64,000 nt of DNA from Manihot esculenta. Lineage: Eukaryota; Streptophyta; Magnoliopsida; Malpighiales; Euphorbiaceae. Location: assembly GCF_001659605.2 (NCBI RefSeq), contig NC_035175.2:30971705-31035704 (forward strand), written 5' to 3'. Every line of letters begins with the position of its first letter. The first letter of the stretch is position 1. Below the pieces are notes generated by a model. It was not told the DNA's origin, did no database searches, and saw nothing but the letters and a program-made list of their open reading frames with translations. Both the position numbers and the translations under genes were made by a program. Below are positions 33,033-44,210 of this stretch, one piece after another.

Positions 33033-33898
33033 ATGATCCATTTTCTAAAACTTACAACCCAGGTTGGAGAGACCACTCTAATTTCAACTATGGAAGGGCT
33101 AACCACAGCCAGAACTACCAAAATTACCAAAGAAATCAAGCCCAACCAGCACCTTGAAAAGATGATGGAGACAATGGTAAGTTCTATGCAAAGCATCCAA
33201 CAACACCTAGGACAGCTGACCGCATCCATGAGCAAGTCTGAATCCCAAGGTAAGCTCCCTTCTCAAACTGAAACTAATCCCCAACAAAATGTAAGTGCCA
33301 TCACATTGCGAAGTGGGAAAGAGCTTCAAGATGCCAGATATGAGGAAACGAAGCAAGTTGCACAAGAGCCTGTGCAAACTGAAACCATTCCTGCGCACCA
33401 CCTTCTTGAGCCAGCTGGCCGAAGTCCATCAGACACCACTCCTGCACAGAAAGCTGACCACCAGGTACGTTTTCAGATTCCACCTCCTTTTCCAAAAAGA
33501 TTTGAAAGAACACAAAAAGAAAAAGAAGAAAAGGTGATCCTTGAGACCTTCAGGAAAATGGAAATCAACATACCTCTGCTAGACGCTGTTAAGCAAATTT
33601 CCAAGTATGCAAAATTTCTGAAAGAACTATGTACCAATAGAAGAAGGCTTGCTGAGAGAGAGAAAGTAAGTGTAGGTGAAGTTGTTACTGCTGTTATTAA
33701 AAGAGAACTCCCTACTAAATGTAAAGATAAAGGAATGTTTGCAATTTCTTGTAAGATTAGGAATGTTGGGATAAAGAAAGCTATGTGTGATCTTGGTGCA
33801 TCCATAAATGTTATGCCTCTTTCCATCTATAATTCTTTGAATGCAGGTGCATTGAAAGACACAAGAGTTGTGATTCAATTAGCTGACAGATCCGTGGT
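33033..33898 (+). pseudogene. A2 gag tail and N-terminal half of protease, cut by a solo LTR
   Basis: Open from about 33150 in the correct frame (HLEKMMETMVSSMQSIQQHL). It continues through NVSAITLRSGKELQ, the PPPFPKRFERTQKEKEEK linker, INIPLLDAVKQ, and the protease motif CDLGASINVMPLSIYNSL. At 33899 a solo LTR interrupts just after IQLADRSVV. The continuing part is at 35761. Confidence 0.85.
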
Positions 33899-35760
33899 TG
33901 ATAGAGCATATTTTAGTCCACTTTATCATTATGTTCTTGATGTTTATTTGCATTTTTCTGCTTAATTTTGTGGTTTTAATCATGTTTTGCAGATATTAGG
34001 TGTAAAGAGACATTCTGGAGAAAATGCGCTTATAACTGCCAAAAAGTGCCAAATATGGAAAGTGCCAAAAAAGGAAAGTTTTCAAATAAGGAAATTTTTC
34101 AGAAAAGGAAAGTTTTCAAATAAGGAAAGTGCAGAAGCAAAAGCAAATAAGGAAAGCTCAATCAGAAGATTATTTGAAATTCAAAATGCAGATCTTTCTT
34201 TCCTTGTTCAAAGATGTGCACACACTGCAGCAGTCATATCTTCCTATTTAGGCAGCAAGATTTCATGAAGACGCACTTGCCTCTTCTGCGTTCAGCATTC
34301 AAAATTCAAACGAAGGCTCCACCTAAAAAGGAAAGATAGGACATATATCTTTCCACCTCTGCACATTGATGACTGCGCTCCACTTCCTCTTCTGCAGTCC
34401 ATGCGCACGCCACCTGCCTTTTGAAGACCAAGGCGCCTCTCCTTCCTCTTCTAAATCCCTTGGTACGTGCCTCTTTCCTTCTGAAGCTCAAGCCACGTCT
34501 CTTTCCTCTTATGAAGCCTTGAAGCACGTCTCCTTCCCCCTGAAGCACAAGCCGCGCGCCACTTGCCTTCTGAAACATCAAGCCGCACGCCACCTTCCTC
34601 TTTTGCAACATTTTGGGCGGCAAGACTTGCATAGGCAGCACCTTGGGCAGCCTCTTCACTAATTAGGAAGCAAGGGAGACCTAGGGCAGCACTTTCAACT
34701 ATAAAAAGACACATAAGGAGCCTCCATACAACTTTTTACACACCACCTTGGACACACCTACGGGATTCACATCTCTTCTTCTACCTTTCTTCTTTTCTTT
34801 TATTTTTTTTTTATTTTTGTTTCAGCCATGAGAGGCTGAAACCTTTTATTCTAGTTGAAGATTGGTTGAAACTAAGGTTGTTTTATGGATTGTGAGATCT
34901 GAACACATATTGTTTGTCTTTTGGTTATTCAATATTCATACAGTTCATGCTTGAAATCTATTATTACTTTGTTGTTTTGATCAAATTGGCCACTTGATTC
35001 TTGATTGCAAGGTAATTAATTGTTGGTTTGGATAATTTTAAGTCCGTAATTGCTTGAATTGTTCAAACATAAGAACACTTGGTGTAACAACCAAGGAATT
35101 GTATGATCTAGCAACATCTCATGCGTTTGAGTAGTTAGGATTGGATCTCTCTCTTTCTTCATGCAATTGACAATTGTTTTGATGCCTAAGGCCCAAAGAC
35201 GTTCCTTGGCAATTTGTTAATTAGTAATTAATTAGAGGACGTTCCCTAATTGGTTTAATCATAAGGAGAGACATGGTGGTGAGAAGCGTCTTCCATCTCC
35301 ATAACTAATCTATTGAATCAATCAAAGGAAACTAAGTGTCAATGATCAATCCCAACAACTGAAGTGGATCCAATTCTTCAACTAAAGCTTTCTCATTATT
35401 TATTTCTCTTTTATTTTATTATTTGCTTTCTTTTATTGCTTTCAATATTAGATCAATTAAATCAATCTCAAACCCCCCCCCATTTTACTTTCAGTTTGTT
35501 TGTTTTCATTTTATCTCGTTTCAGTTTATTTCTTTTTTAGTTTATTTTTGCTTTCAGTTTATTTTTGCTTTCAGTTTATCTAGTTTCAGTTTACTTCTCT
35601 TTCAATCTATTTTTGTTTCAATTTATTCTCTTGGTCTTGATAAAGAAAATAGGTAAGTATTCAATTCCCTGTGGATTCGATCCTTTCACCACTATCTACA
35701 GTTGTAAATTGTTGATAACCAGAAAGGTTATTTTTTACCGGCTTCGACAACTGCGAGTCA
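33899..35760 (+). mobile_element. Athila-type solo LTR inserted in A2 protease
   Basis: Starts TGATAGAGCATATTTTAG and ends CGACAACTGCGAGTCA. The TSD is GTGGT (33894-33898 and 35761-35765). TATA box CTATAAAAAG at about 34699-34708, hairpin at 34820-34841. The U3 holds an array of AAATAAGGAAAGT-like words (about 34040-34130). The 1862-bp length matches one LTR with no internal region, so it is a product of LTR-LTR recombination. Confidence 0.92.
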
Positions 35761-36202
35761 GTGGTATATCCAAAAGGAGTCCTAGACGATGTTCTAGTGC
35801 AAGTAGATGAACTTGCCTTTCCTGCAGACTTTTATGTGATTGATACAAAGGAAGACAACTGTAGCACTTCTTCAGACATCCTACTTGGAAGTCCCTTCTT
35901 GAGTACTGCTAGGACTAAGATTGATGTGCATGATGGCACCTTGACTATGGAATTTGAAGGGGAAGTAATCAAATTTAATGTCAGTGGTATATCCAAAAGG
36001 AGTCCTAGACGATGTTCTAGTGCAAGTAGATGAACTTGCCTTTCCTGCAGACTTTTATGTTATTGATACAAAGGAAGACAACTGTAGCACTTCTTCAGAC
36101 ATCCTACTTGGAAGTCCCTTCTTGAGTACTGCTAGGACTAAGATTGATGTGCATGATGGCACCTTGACTATGGAATTTGAAGGGGAAGTAATCAAATTTA
36201 AT
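35757..36202 (+). repeat. 223-bp tandem duplication spanning the LTR end and A2 protease
   Basis: Two 223-bp copies, 35757-35979 and 35980-36202, almost identical (one difference seen, near 35838 versus 36061). Each starts with GTCAGTGGTATATCC, so the unit includes the last four bases of the solo LTR. The word GTC at both borders is the likely microhomology. Confidence 0.88.
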
Positions 36203-36427
36203 GTCTATGATGCTATGAAATATCCCCATGATATGTCCCCTGTTTATGGTCTTGATATTATTGATTGCTTGAGTCAGGATATCTTTGATGAGAATCAAGA
36301 CGAAATGCTAACCAATGATCTTTGCAGGGAGACCGACCAGGTAAAGATAGAGAGCCAAAAAGAGCCAGAATTAAAGGAAACAGTCTGCAGCATCCAACAG
36401 GTGAACTGCAGACAACCGCAGGAATAA
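35761..36427 (+). pseudogene. A2 protease C-terminal half, duplicated
   Basis: Resumes after the solo LTR with VVYPKGVLDDVLVQVDELAF through LLGSPFLSTARTKIDVHDG. The 223-bp duplication shifts the frame at 35981, and the second copy (from 35978) carries the frame on to AMKYPHDMSPVYGLDIIDCL and TAA 36425-36427. RT should follow but is absent. Confidence 0.85.
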
Positions 36428-37978
36428 CAGAAATCAATCGCACCACTTCAGAATGGTGCGCAGACCATTCCAGCTCATGAGGTAGTACCTGAAAGCCTTT
36501 CAGGCGTATCTCTTCAGCCTCCACTGTAGGTAAGTTCTGCGCAGGAAAGAGAGGCTGAAACCATTTCAGCCAGACACCCCATTCAAACAAGCACTTGTCC
36601 TCCTATACAGCAGTCTCCAAAATCTGAAGAATGTGAGAATGGCTTCTTTGAACAAATCTTCCATACCCAAACTGATGAGCCATGGTACGCAGACATGGTG
36701 AACTACCTAGCCACAGGTAACTTGCCTTCTGACATGCCCAAGCACACCAGAGACAAGATAAAGAAAGATGCCAAATACTATGTTTGGGATGAGCCATATT
36801 TGTGGAAACATTGTGCTGACCAAATGATAAGGAGATGTATTCCAGACCAAGAAATAGCTTCAGTGCTTACTTTTTGTCATTCATATAGTTGTGGTGGACA
36901 CTTTGGTCCAAGAAAGACAACTCATAAAATACTTGAAAGTGGCCTGTTTTGGCCTACTATTTTTCGAGATGCCTTTCTATTTTGCAGGTCATGTGCTAGG
37001 TGTCAACAGACTGGAAATCTGAGCAACATAAATCAAATGCCACAGAACCCCATCATGGTCTGTGAGGTATTTGATGTGTGGGGCATAGACTTCATGGGAC
37101 CATTCCTACCATCCTTTGGATACACTTACATCATCCTTGCAGTAGATTATGTGTCCAAATGGGTGGAGGCGAGAGCAATAAAGACTGATGATGCAAAAGC
37201 AATAGTGGACTTTGTGAAGACCAACATCTTTGCCCGACATGGGGTACCTAAGGCAATCATCAGTGATAGAGGGACTCATTTTTGCAATAAGGTAGTGGAG
37301 AACCTTCTCAGAAAGCACAATGTAATTCACAGAACATCCACAACCTACCACCCTCAGACAAATGGGCAAGCTGAAGTGTCCAACAGAGAAATCAAAGCCA
37401 TCCTAAAAAATACAGTGTCCCCCAACCGAAAGGACTGGAGTGCACGTCTGGAATATGCCTTATGGGCATACAGAACAGCCTACAAGACTCCCATAGGTAT
37501 GTCTCCTTACAGATTGTTCTATGGAAAAGCTTGTCATCTTCCAATTGAACTTGAACACAAGGCATATTGGGCTGTAAAGACTTGCAACATGGACCTTAAG
37601 GAAGCTGGACACTATCGCAAGTTGCAACTGCAAGAGCTAGAAGAGATAAGACGAGATGCATATGAGACTTCTTGGAACTACAAAGCCAAAACCAAAGCCT
37701 CCCATGACAGTCAGATTTCAAGAAAACAACTTGAGGTCAGTGAAAAAGTCTTACTCTTTGATTCTCGTCTGAAACTGTTTCCAGGAAAGCTATGATCTAG
37801 GTGGATTGAACCATTTGTTGTGGAACATGTTTACCCCCATGAAGCTGTAGACATTCGCAGTATAGAGACAGGGAAGATCTTCAAGGTGAATGGCCATCGC
37901 CTGAAACCTTTCTATGAAAGATTCGCAATGCAAGTAGTGGAGGAAATTCCACTACACCAACCATCTCAATCTGAATAA
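36428..37978 (+). pseudogene. A2 integrase
   Basis: After a short linker with stops, the frame is open from about 36531. [16 protein letters not shown] and [18 protein letters not shown] lead into an integrase zinc region ([18 protein letters not shown] with CARCQQTGN). The DDE core follows ([30 protein letters not shown]), then [19 protein letters not shown] at 37793-37795 interrupts. Homology continues in the same frame ([31 protein letters not shown]) to TAA 37976-37978. No chromodomain, as expected for Athila. Confidence 0.87.
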
Positions 37979-39053
37979 GTGGATCACACCATGCACACCA
38001 CACCTCAGGGGAGTACTCAGTTTCTTTTGCTCTTTTATGTTTCTTATACATTGAGGACAATGCATGAATTAGGTGTGGAGGTGCATATCTCTGAATTTTT
38101 TTCCTTTCAGTCTTTCAGTTTAGCGATTTTCCCATCTTCTTCTTTCAGTTTTGCGAAATTTTTCATTTTTCCTTTCCGTTTGCAATTTTCTTTCTTTCTT
38201 TTTCTTCAGATTATGCAACTTTTCCTTTCAGTTTTCTTTTAGTTTGTTTTCATTTATGCTTTCAATAACACACAACTACAGTCTTCTTCTTTTTGATTTG
38301 CTCTACTTAAACTCATAGACTATGTTGGATGAGCTTTCTTTCCATGATCCCATTGATGTGATGACTCTTTAAACTTATATTGAATCAATTGCAGTGAGTT
38401 ATATTCATGTTTGGGAATTGCCTTTTGAATTGAATCTTTGAGCTTGCCATGGTGAAAAATATATTGATGACACTCATTAGAAAGAATGAATTGAAAGTTG
38501 TGTGAATGAACTTAACATGACTTGTTTTAGCAATTGGTGTTGATTTGCCCAATGCATTTATTAAAAAATTCAGCAAAGGCTTAGACTTCATGAGCACAAA
38601 TTGAAAACTGATCCAATGGTCGAAAGACTATGAACAGAGCTAGTAGCCACTTGGACAGGTGACCAACTGAGTAACTGGAGGTGGGTATCACCAATATTTA
38701 CCTTCACGTCAAAAGGTTGGTGACTTTTTCAAGCAAGATTAATGTGCAAAAGGCTAAATAAGTACTTCAAGGTAAGGGCAAATCACTCTGAAAGCTAGAA
38801 AGAGTCTTAATTGAATAAACGATATGTGCATGTGTAATCTCTCTCTTAAGTAAAATAAATCCTAGCCATGGTAAGTAAAGGGAAACAAGGAAAGAAGGTG
38901 AGTAACCTTGATGCATATATTCTTCACTGCAATGATTCAAAATAGGGGTTTAGAGTAAGAGCTTAAGTGGAAATAAGGATCAAAAGCAAAGAGAGCTTCT
39001 TTGACTAAGTTTATTTGCTTGAGGACAAGCAAAAAGCTAGGTGTGGGGGTATT
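37979..39053 (+). other. A2 noncoding region between integrase and 3' LTR
   Basis: Homologous to 28071-29074 in A1. It starts with TTGAGGACAA (38051-38060) followed by TTAGGTGTGGAGGTG (38069-38083). It ends with a hairpin (39014-39033, arms TTTGCTTG and CAAGCAAA, loop AGGA) and polypurine tract GCTAGGTGTGGGGGTATT (39036-39053). No env-like frame is visible. Confidence 0.72.
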
Positions 39054-40824
39054 TGATAGAGCATAATTTAGCCCATTTTATCATGATATTATTAATGTTA
39101 ATTTACATATTTTCTGCCTAATTTAGTGTTTTTGATATTATTTTGCAGAAAATGGTGTAAAAAGACATTTTGGAGAAAATACCCTCAAAACTGCCTTAAT
39201 TGGAGCAAAGGAGAGCAAGCCTACCAAGTTGCAATCAAGTGAAGCTAAATAAGAAAAGTGCTAAATAAGGAAAGTGGCAAATAAGGAAAGTACATTCAGC
39301 CAAAGCAATTTGAAATTCAAATTTTAAACATTCAAGAAACCTTTTCCTTATTCAAGAAGCCAAATCTCAAGTTGCCATAAATGAAGAGCCAAATAAGGAA
39401 AGTATTTTGAAATTCAAATCTCTAAGATTCACATTCAAATTTTGAATTTCAAAATCCAGCTTATTAAGGAAGCTAAATCCAAAGATCACATGCTTGCCAC
39501 CTCATGCTTTGCACATTCAAAATTCAAATTGCAAAGAGAGGCTCCACTTCCTTATTTGTGCATGGGCGGCAAGGAATGTGTGAAGGGCAGCAACTTAATT
39601 CTTGGGCAGCCTTTTGAAAGCATATGGGCAGCCAAGAGACACTTGGGCAGCAAGTAAGAGAAGGGCAGCCCCACACTTTGCACAAAAGGACCAAGCCACA
39701 CGCCTCACTCTTCACATGTGCATAGGTGGCATGGAGACACATGTGCATGGGCAGCCGCTCAAGATTCACGTGGACAGTAACTTGAAGACCTAGGACAAGC
39801 ACCTAAATTCCTATATAAGGGCCCCTTAAGTGGCCGGCCAAAAAAAGGACACAACTCCCCAATTTCTTCAAGGTTCGGCGCAAGGAAGTCTTCCATTCTC
39901 TCCATCTTCGGTCCATCTTTCTTTCCTCTTTTCTTTTTATTTTTTTGATTTTGGTTCAGCCATGAGTGGCTGAAACCTTTTAATCTAGTTGAAGATTGGT
40001 TGAAACTTGAGTTGTTTAATGGATTGTGAGATCTGAACATAAACTGTTTGTCTTTAGTTTGTTCAATATTCATACAATTTCATGCTTGAATCTATTATTG
40101 CTTTGTTGTTTTGATCAAATTGGCCACTTGATTATTGATTGCAAGGTAATATATTATTAGTTTAGATAATTTTAAGTCTGTAATTGCTTGAATTATTCAA
40201 ACATAAGAACACTTGTTGTAAAAACTAAGGAAATTATATGATCTAGCAGCATTTCATGCGTTTGAGTAGCTAGGATTGAATCTCTTTGTTTCTTTATGCA
40301 ATTGACAGTTGTTTGTTGCCTGAGGGCCAAGGACGTTCCTTGGCAACTTGTTGATTAGTGATTAATTAGAGGACGTTCCCTAATTGGTTTAATCTTAAGG
40401 AGAGACATGGTGGTGAGAAGTGTTTTCCATCTCCATAACTAATCTATTGAATCAATCAAAAGAACATAAGTTTCAATGATCAATCCTAACAACTGAAGTG
40501 AATCCGATTCTTCAACTAGAGCTTTCTCATTATTGATTTCCTTTATTTTAATTATTTGTCTTCTTTTATTGCTTTCAGAATTAGATCAATTAAATCAATC
40601 TCAAACCCCCCATTTTACTTTCAGTTTATTTGCTTTCAGTTTATCTCGTTTCAGTTTATTTCTCTTTCAGTTTATTTTTGTTTCAGTTAATTTCCTTGGT
40701 CTTGATAAGAAGAATAGGTAAGTTTTAATTCTCTATGGATTCGATCCTTTACCACTATCTGCAGTAGTAATATTGTTGATAACTGAAAAGATCATTTTTG
40801 ACCGGCTTCGACAACCGCGAGTCA
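39054..40824 (+). repeat. A2 3' LTR
   Basis: Starts TGATAGAGCATAATTTAGCC and ends CGACAACCGCGAGTCA; TATATAAGG at 39812-39820; hairpin at about 39954-39975. Very similar to 30082-31849. Confidence 0.9.
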
Positions 40825-40829
40825 CTTAA

Positions 40830-41197
40830 TGAGGGATATGGTGGTGAGAAGCGTCTTCCATCTCCATAACTAATTTATTGAATCAAATAAAGGAATCTAA
40901 GTGTCAATGATCAATCCCAACAACTGAAGTGGATCCAATTCTTCAACTAGAGCTTTTCTCATATTTGAATTCCTTTACTTTTATTATTTGCTTTACTTTA
41001 TTGTTTTCAGTATTAGTTTAATTCATCAATCTCAAAACCCCTCTTTTTATTTTACTTTCAGTTTATTTACTTAGTCTTGATAAGGAAAATAGGTAAGTAT
41101 CAATTCCATATGGATTCGATCCTTTTGCCACTATCTGCAGTTGTAAAATTATTGATAATCAAAAAGGTTATTTTTGACCGGTTTCGACAACCGCACA
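40830..41197 (+). repeat. A1 3' LTR, last part
   Basis: Continues from 30081 across the A2 insertion through the U5 end (ACCGGTTTCGACAACCGCAC). It lacks the last few bases expected by comparison with other copies and joins an inverted Athila LTR at about 41198. Confidence 0.82.
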
Positions 41198-41594
41198 GGA
41201 ATTGATACTCACCTATTTTTCTTATCAAAGACCAAGCAAAGAAATTGCAAATAAATAAAAGGGGGGTTTTGAGATTTGTTGAATTAAACTAATACTAAAA
41301 GCAATAAAGTAAAGCAAATAATAAAGTAAAGAAGATTCAATTATGAGAGAAGCTCTAGTTGAAGAATTGGATCCACTTCAGTTGTTGGGATTGATCATTG
41401 ACACTTAGGTTCCTTTATTTGATTCAATAAATTAGTTATGGAGGTGGAAGATTCTTCTCACCACCATATCCCTTCTTAAGCATAGATTAACTAGGGAACA
41501 TCCTCTAATTAATCTCTAATTAACAAGTTGCCAAGGAACGTCCTTGAGACTTTGGCATCTAACAACTGTCAATTGCATTAAGAGATAGAGAGAC
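41198..41594 (-). repeat. Inverted Athila LTR, U5-side part
   Basis: The reverse complement of Athila U5: on minus it contains GATAAGAAAAATAGGTGAGT near its end and AGAGCTTCTCTCATAATTG. It lacks the last ~110 bases of a normal LTR and abuts the end of A1's LTR head to head. It continues at 45318-46213 after a nested solo LTR (TSD GAGAC). Confidence 0.8.
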
Positions 41595-41633
41595 TGATCA
41601 AGCATAATTTAGCCACATTTTTATTATCTTTAT

Positions 41634-43832
41634 TGTAACGATCCGAAAACCGGACCGCTACCGGCACTAGGATCCAGATCGGTTTAAGGCCGCCGGGACC
41701 CGTAGCAAGCCTGCTACTCTCTCTGCATACCTGAAATATCACATACATGATCAAACATTTCCTGTAAAAATTTTGCTTTGATCCAAGACTTAACCTTTGC
41801 ATGCACTAACTCTGAATTCTGTGCACAGACCCCCTGACCAGAGCACTCATCAAAGCTCTAGTTGGGTCCACACAGTATATGTTAAGCCTGGTTTCTCATA
41901 CTCAACCATAAAACATATTCACAAACAGACCATGTATACATAAAGGGATTAACATACATCTAGGTCAAGCACAATACTATACATCATTCTTACTGTTCTA
42001 ATACATCTCTTTTACAATATTTACATGTCCACACTATGCTATTACATACTCTTCATGTTCTCTTTTGACTTTCCCTAACTCTGTACACGGAACCTGCAAG
42101 ACTGGGGTTAAGGGAGTGGGGTGAGCTACTATAGCCCAGTGAGTAGAACAGATACAAAAACATATTATAAAATATGCTCACATGAAATGCATCACATCAC
42201 AGACAATTCACATCATCTCAGGTGCTCATGTCCCCAATAGTCCCAATATCCTCGCTATTCCGGTGCGTAGAGGTAGGCAACCGGACTATCCATATACCAT
42301 ATCACATCAATACTTACCATTGTGTCAGGGCGTAGAGACAGGCTCCTGACTTCCTCATATACTATACCGGGGCGTAGAGGTAGGCACCCGGTCAAACTCA
42401 TATACCATACCAGGGCGTAGAGGTAGGCATCTGGTCAGGGACTATTGGATCATCCATAACGCACCCACACCAACAACAATAGTATGCAATACAACATATT
42501 CATGAACTAGTGCAATCAACCTATTGCATATTCATGATGCATGAAACATGCTAAAAGCATTTAATCTTTCAATTAAAACGGTTAAGTTTAGTTCCACTCA
42601 CCTCAAGCTGACTCTGAGCTGACACTGAAGCAGTGGTCACTGCTGATCTCTTTGGTTCCTCTGATCTGTTCCTACACAGATGGACTCAAATGATGGACCA
42701 AACTAGCTCAAGAACATCTCTATAAAACTCCCCAAAACCCCCCCTAAAACATCCTAAAACTATCACATAAAACATGCAAAAGAAGGCTGGACAGGGCACT
42801 TTCGGCGGCAGGTTCGGCGGCCGAAAGTCCCCTCCAGAGACGAAAGTCGGGTGTTTTCGGCGGCACCTTCGGCAGCCGAAAGTCTCGTCCAGAGACGAAA
42901 CTCAACCTTCGGTGGCACTTTCGGCGGCCGAACCTTCCCTCCAGAGCCGAAAGTCTAAACTTTCGGAGGCAAGGTTTGGCAGCCGAAACCACCTCCTTAC
43001 CACTTTCGGCGGCCGAACCTTACTTCGGCGGCCGAAACTGGGTTCTCCAGTAAGGCAGAACCCAGCCCTGCTTCATGCAAACTCCACCCAAAAACCTCTC
43101 AAACATGCATCAACCAACACCACAACAACATATACTCAAGTATATCCACAAAAGGGTCCAAAACTAACTTAAAACCCCAAACAACAACACAAACACATCA
43201 CTTATCATGCACATACACAAAACCCTCCAAAAAAACACACTTAACCTAAACATGCATATCTACCCATACAACTCCCATAAAACCTTCAAAAATCATCAAA
43301 GAAGCTAAGGATCAACTCTTACCTCCTAAAGAACTTGAGGATAAGTGATCCCAACGTGGAGATATGGAGAAATCCACTCCCAAAGTCTCTAAGCTTCCAA
43401 ACTTTGCTATTTTTGCTCAAAACCTTCAAAATACCAAGAAATCTTGTCAAACCTTGAAAGATTTGAAGAAAACATGAAGATCACCCAAGGAAGATCATGG
43501 TCTCACCTCTGTGAGTGGGAAGGGAAAGAAAATCTTATCTTTTCCGCCGACCTTTGGCCTTTTATAGGTGGCTGGCCAAACCACCTTCGGCGGCCAAACG
43601 TGGTCCCGAAACCATGTAACGTTCGGCGGCATAAAATCACCTTCGGCGGCCGAACCTGGCAAAACTCCCTTGGCTATTTTCTTTCAAAAACTCATTTTCC
43701 TTTTTACTTAAAACATAAAAACCTTCTTAAAACATTTAGAAAACATACCTATTACCCTTCTAGAAGGTCCCGATACCCGAGATTCCACTGGACTACAGGA
43801 ATTCCGATGCCGGACTCTAGCCGGGTATTACA
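41634..43832 (-). mobile_element. Tekay-type solo LTR
   Basis: On plus it starts TGTAACGATCC and ends GGGTATTACA; 2199 bp; TSD TTTAT (41629-41633 and 43833-43837). TATAAAAGG on minus at 43558-43566. TTCGGCGGCCGAA clusters at about 42800-43035 and 43585-43650. Hairpin repeats with CCGG arms around GGCGTAGAGGTAGGC at about 42260-42435. No internal region. Confidence 0.92.
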
Positions 43833-43946
43833 TTTATTATTGTTTATTTACACATTTTTTAGCTTAATTTATGGTTTTTACCTTGTTTTTACAGAAAAGG
43901 AAGAAATTGGAAAAAATGGAGAAAAAGTGCAGAAAATGACAGAAAA

Positions 43947-44210
43947 GTGATTGGGTCAGTGACTTGCCCAAATCACTACCCAGATCAAGCTAAAGCAAAA
44001 ACCTGAACTACCTCACAGGAGACTGATTGGGTCAATGACTTGGCCAAATCACCCGCAGAAATAGAAGCCCGGAGCAAACACGCAAAAAAGTGATTGGGCC
44101 AGTAATTTGCCCAAATCACTCGCAGAGACTCACAGAAAGCGATCGGGGCAGATAGACCAAGCGATCTGCCCAAATCACTGCCCCAATCACATTGACAGCA
44201 GAAAATACAG
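43947..44210 (+). repeat. Degenerate repeats with GTGATTGGG / CCCAAATCAC arms
   Basis: Four units about 60-70 bp apart (starting near 43947, 44022, 44091, 44148). Each has a form of GATTGGGtcagtgacttg followed by CCCAAATCAC, so each can fold on itself. Seen only in this LTR subtype. Confidence 0.7.

Larger units (their letters stand above)
30082..40824 (+). mobile_element. Athila-type retrotransposon A2, nested in A1 3' LTR, lacks RT-RNase H
   Basis: LTRs at 30082-31849 and 39054-40824 (about 1.77 kb each, very similar), TSD CTTAA (30077-30081 and 40825-40829). It has the tRNA-Asp PBS, gag, protease (split by a solo LTR with TSD GTGGT), integrase, noncoding 3' region and polypurine tract. 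RT and RNase H are absent: the linker after protease runs directly into integrase near 36430-36660. A matched LTR pair plus TSD show it arrived as a unit, although whether the RT deletion predates insertion cannot be seen here. Confidence 0.9.
23011..41197 (+). mobile_element. Athila-type retrotransposon A1, defective, split by A2
   Basis: Order: truncated 5' LTR, gag, protease, RT, RNase H, integrase deleted, noncoding 3' region, then 3' LTR (29075-30081 continuing at 40830-41197). A2 (30082-40824) is inserted in the 3' LTR with TSD CTTAA. The gag (NPAMRAPM, YDYWERFKRLC, FFYGGLLP) and pol (CMDYRKLNATTRKDHFPLPF, VFMDDFTVYG) are typical of the Athila clade. It has no PBS, no integrase, several stops and frameshifts, so it is dead. 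Confidence 0.82.
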
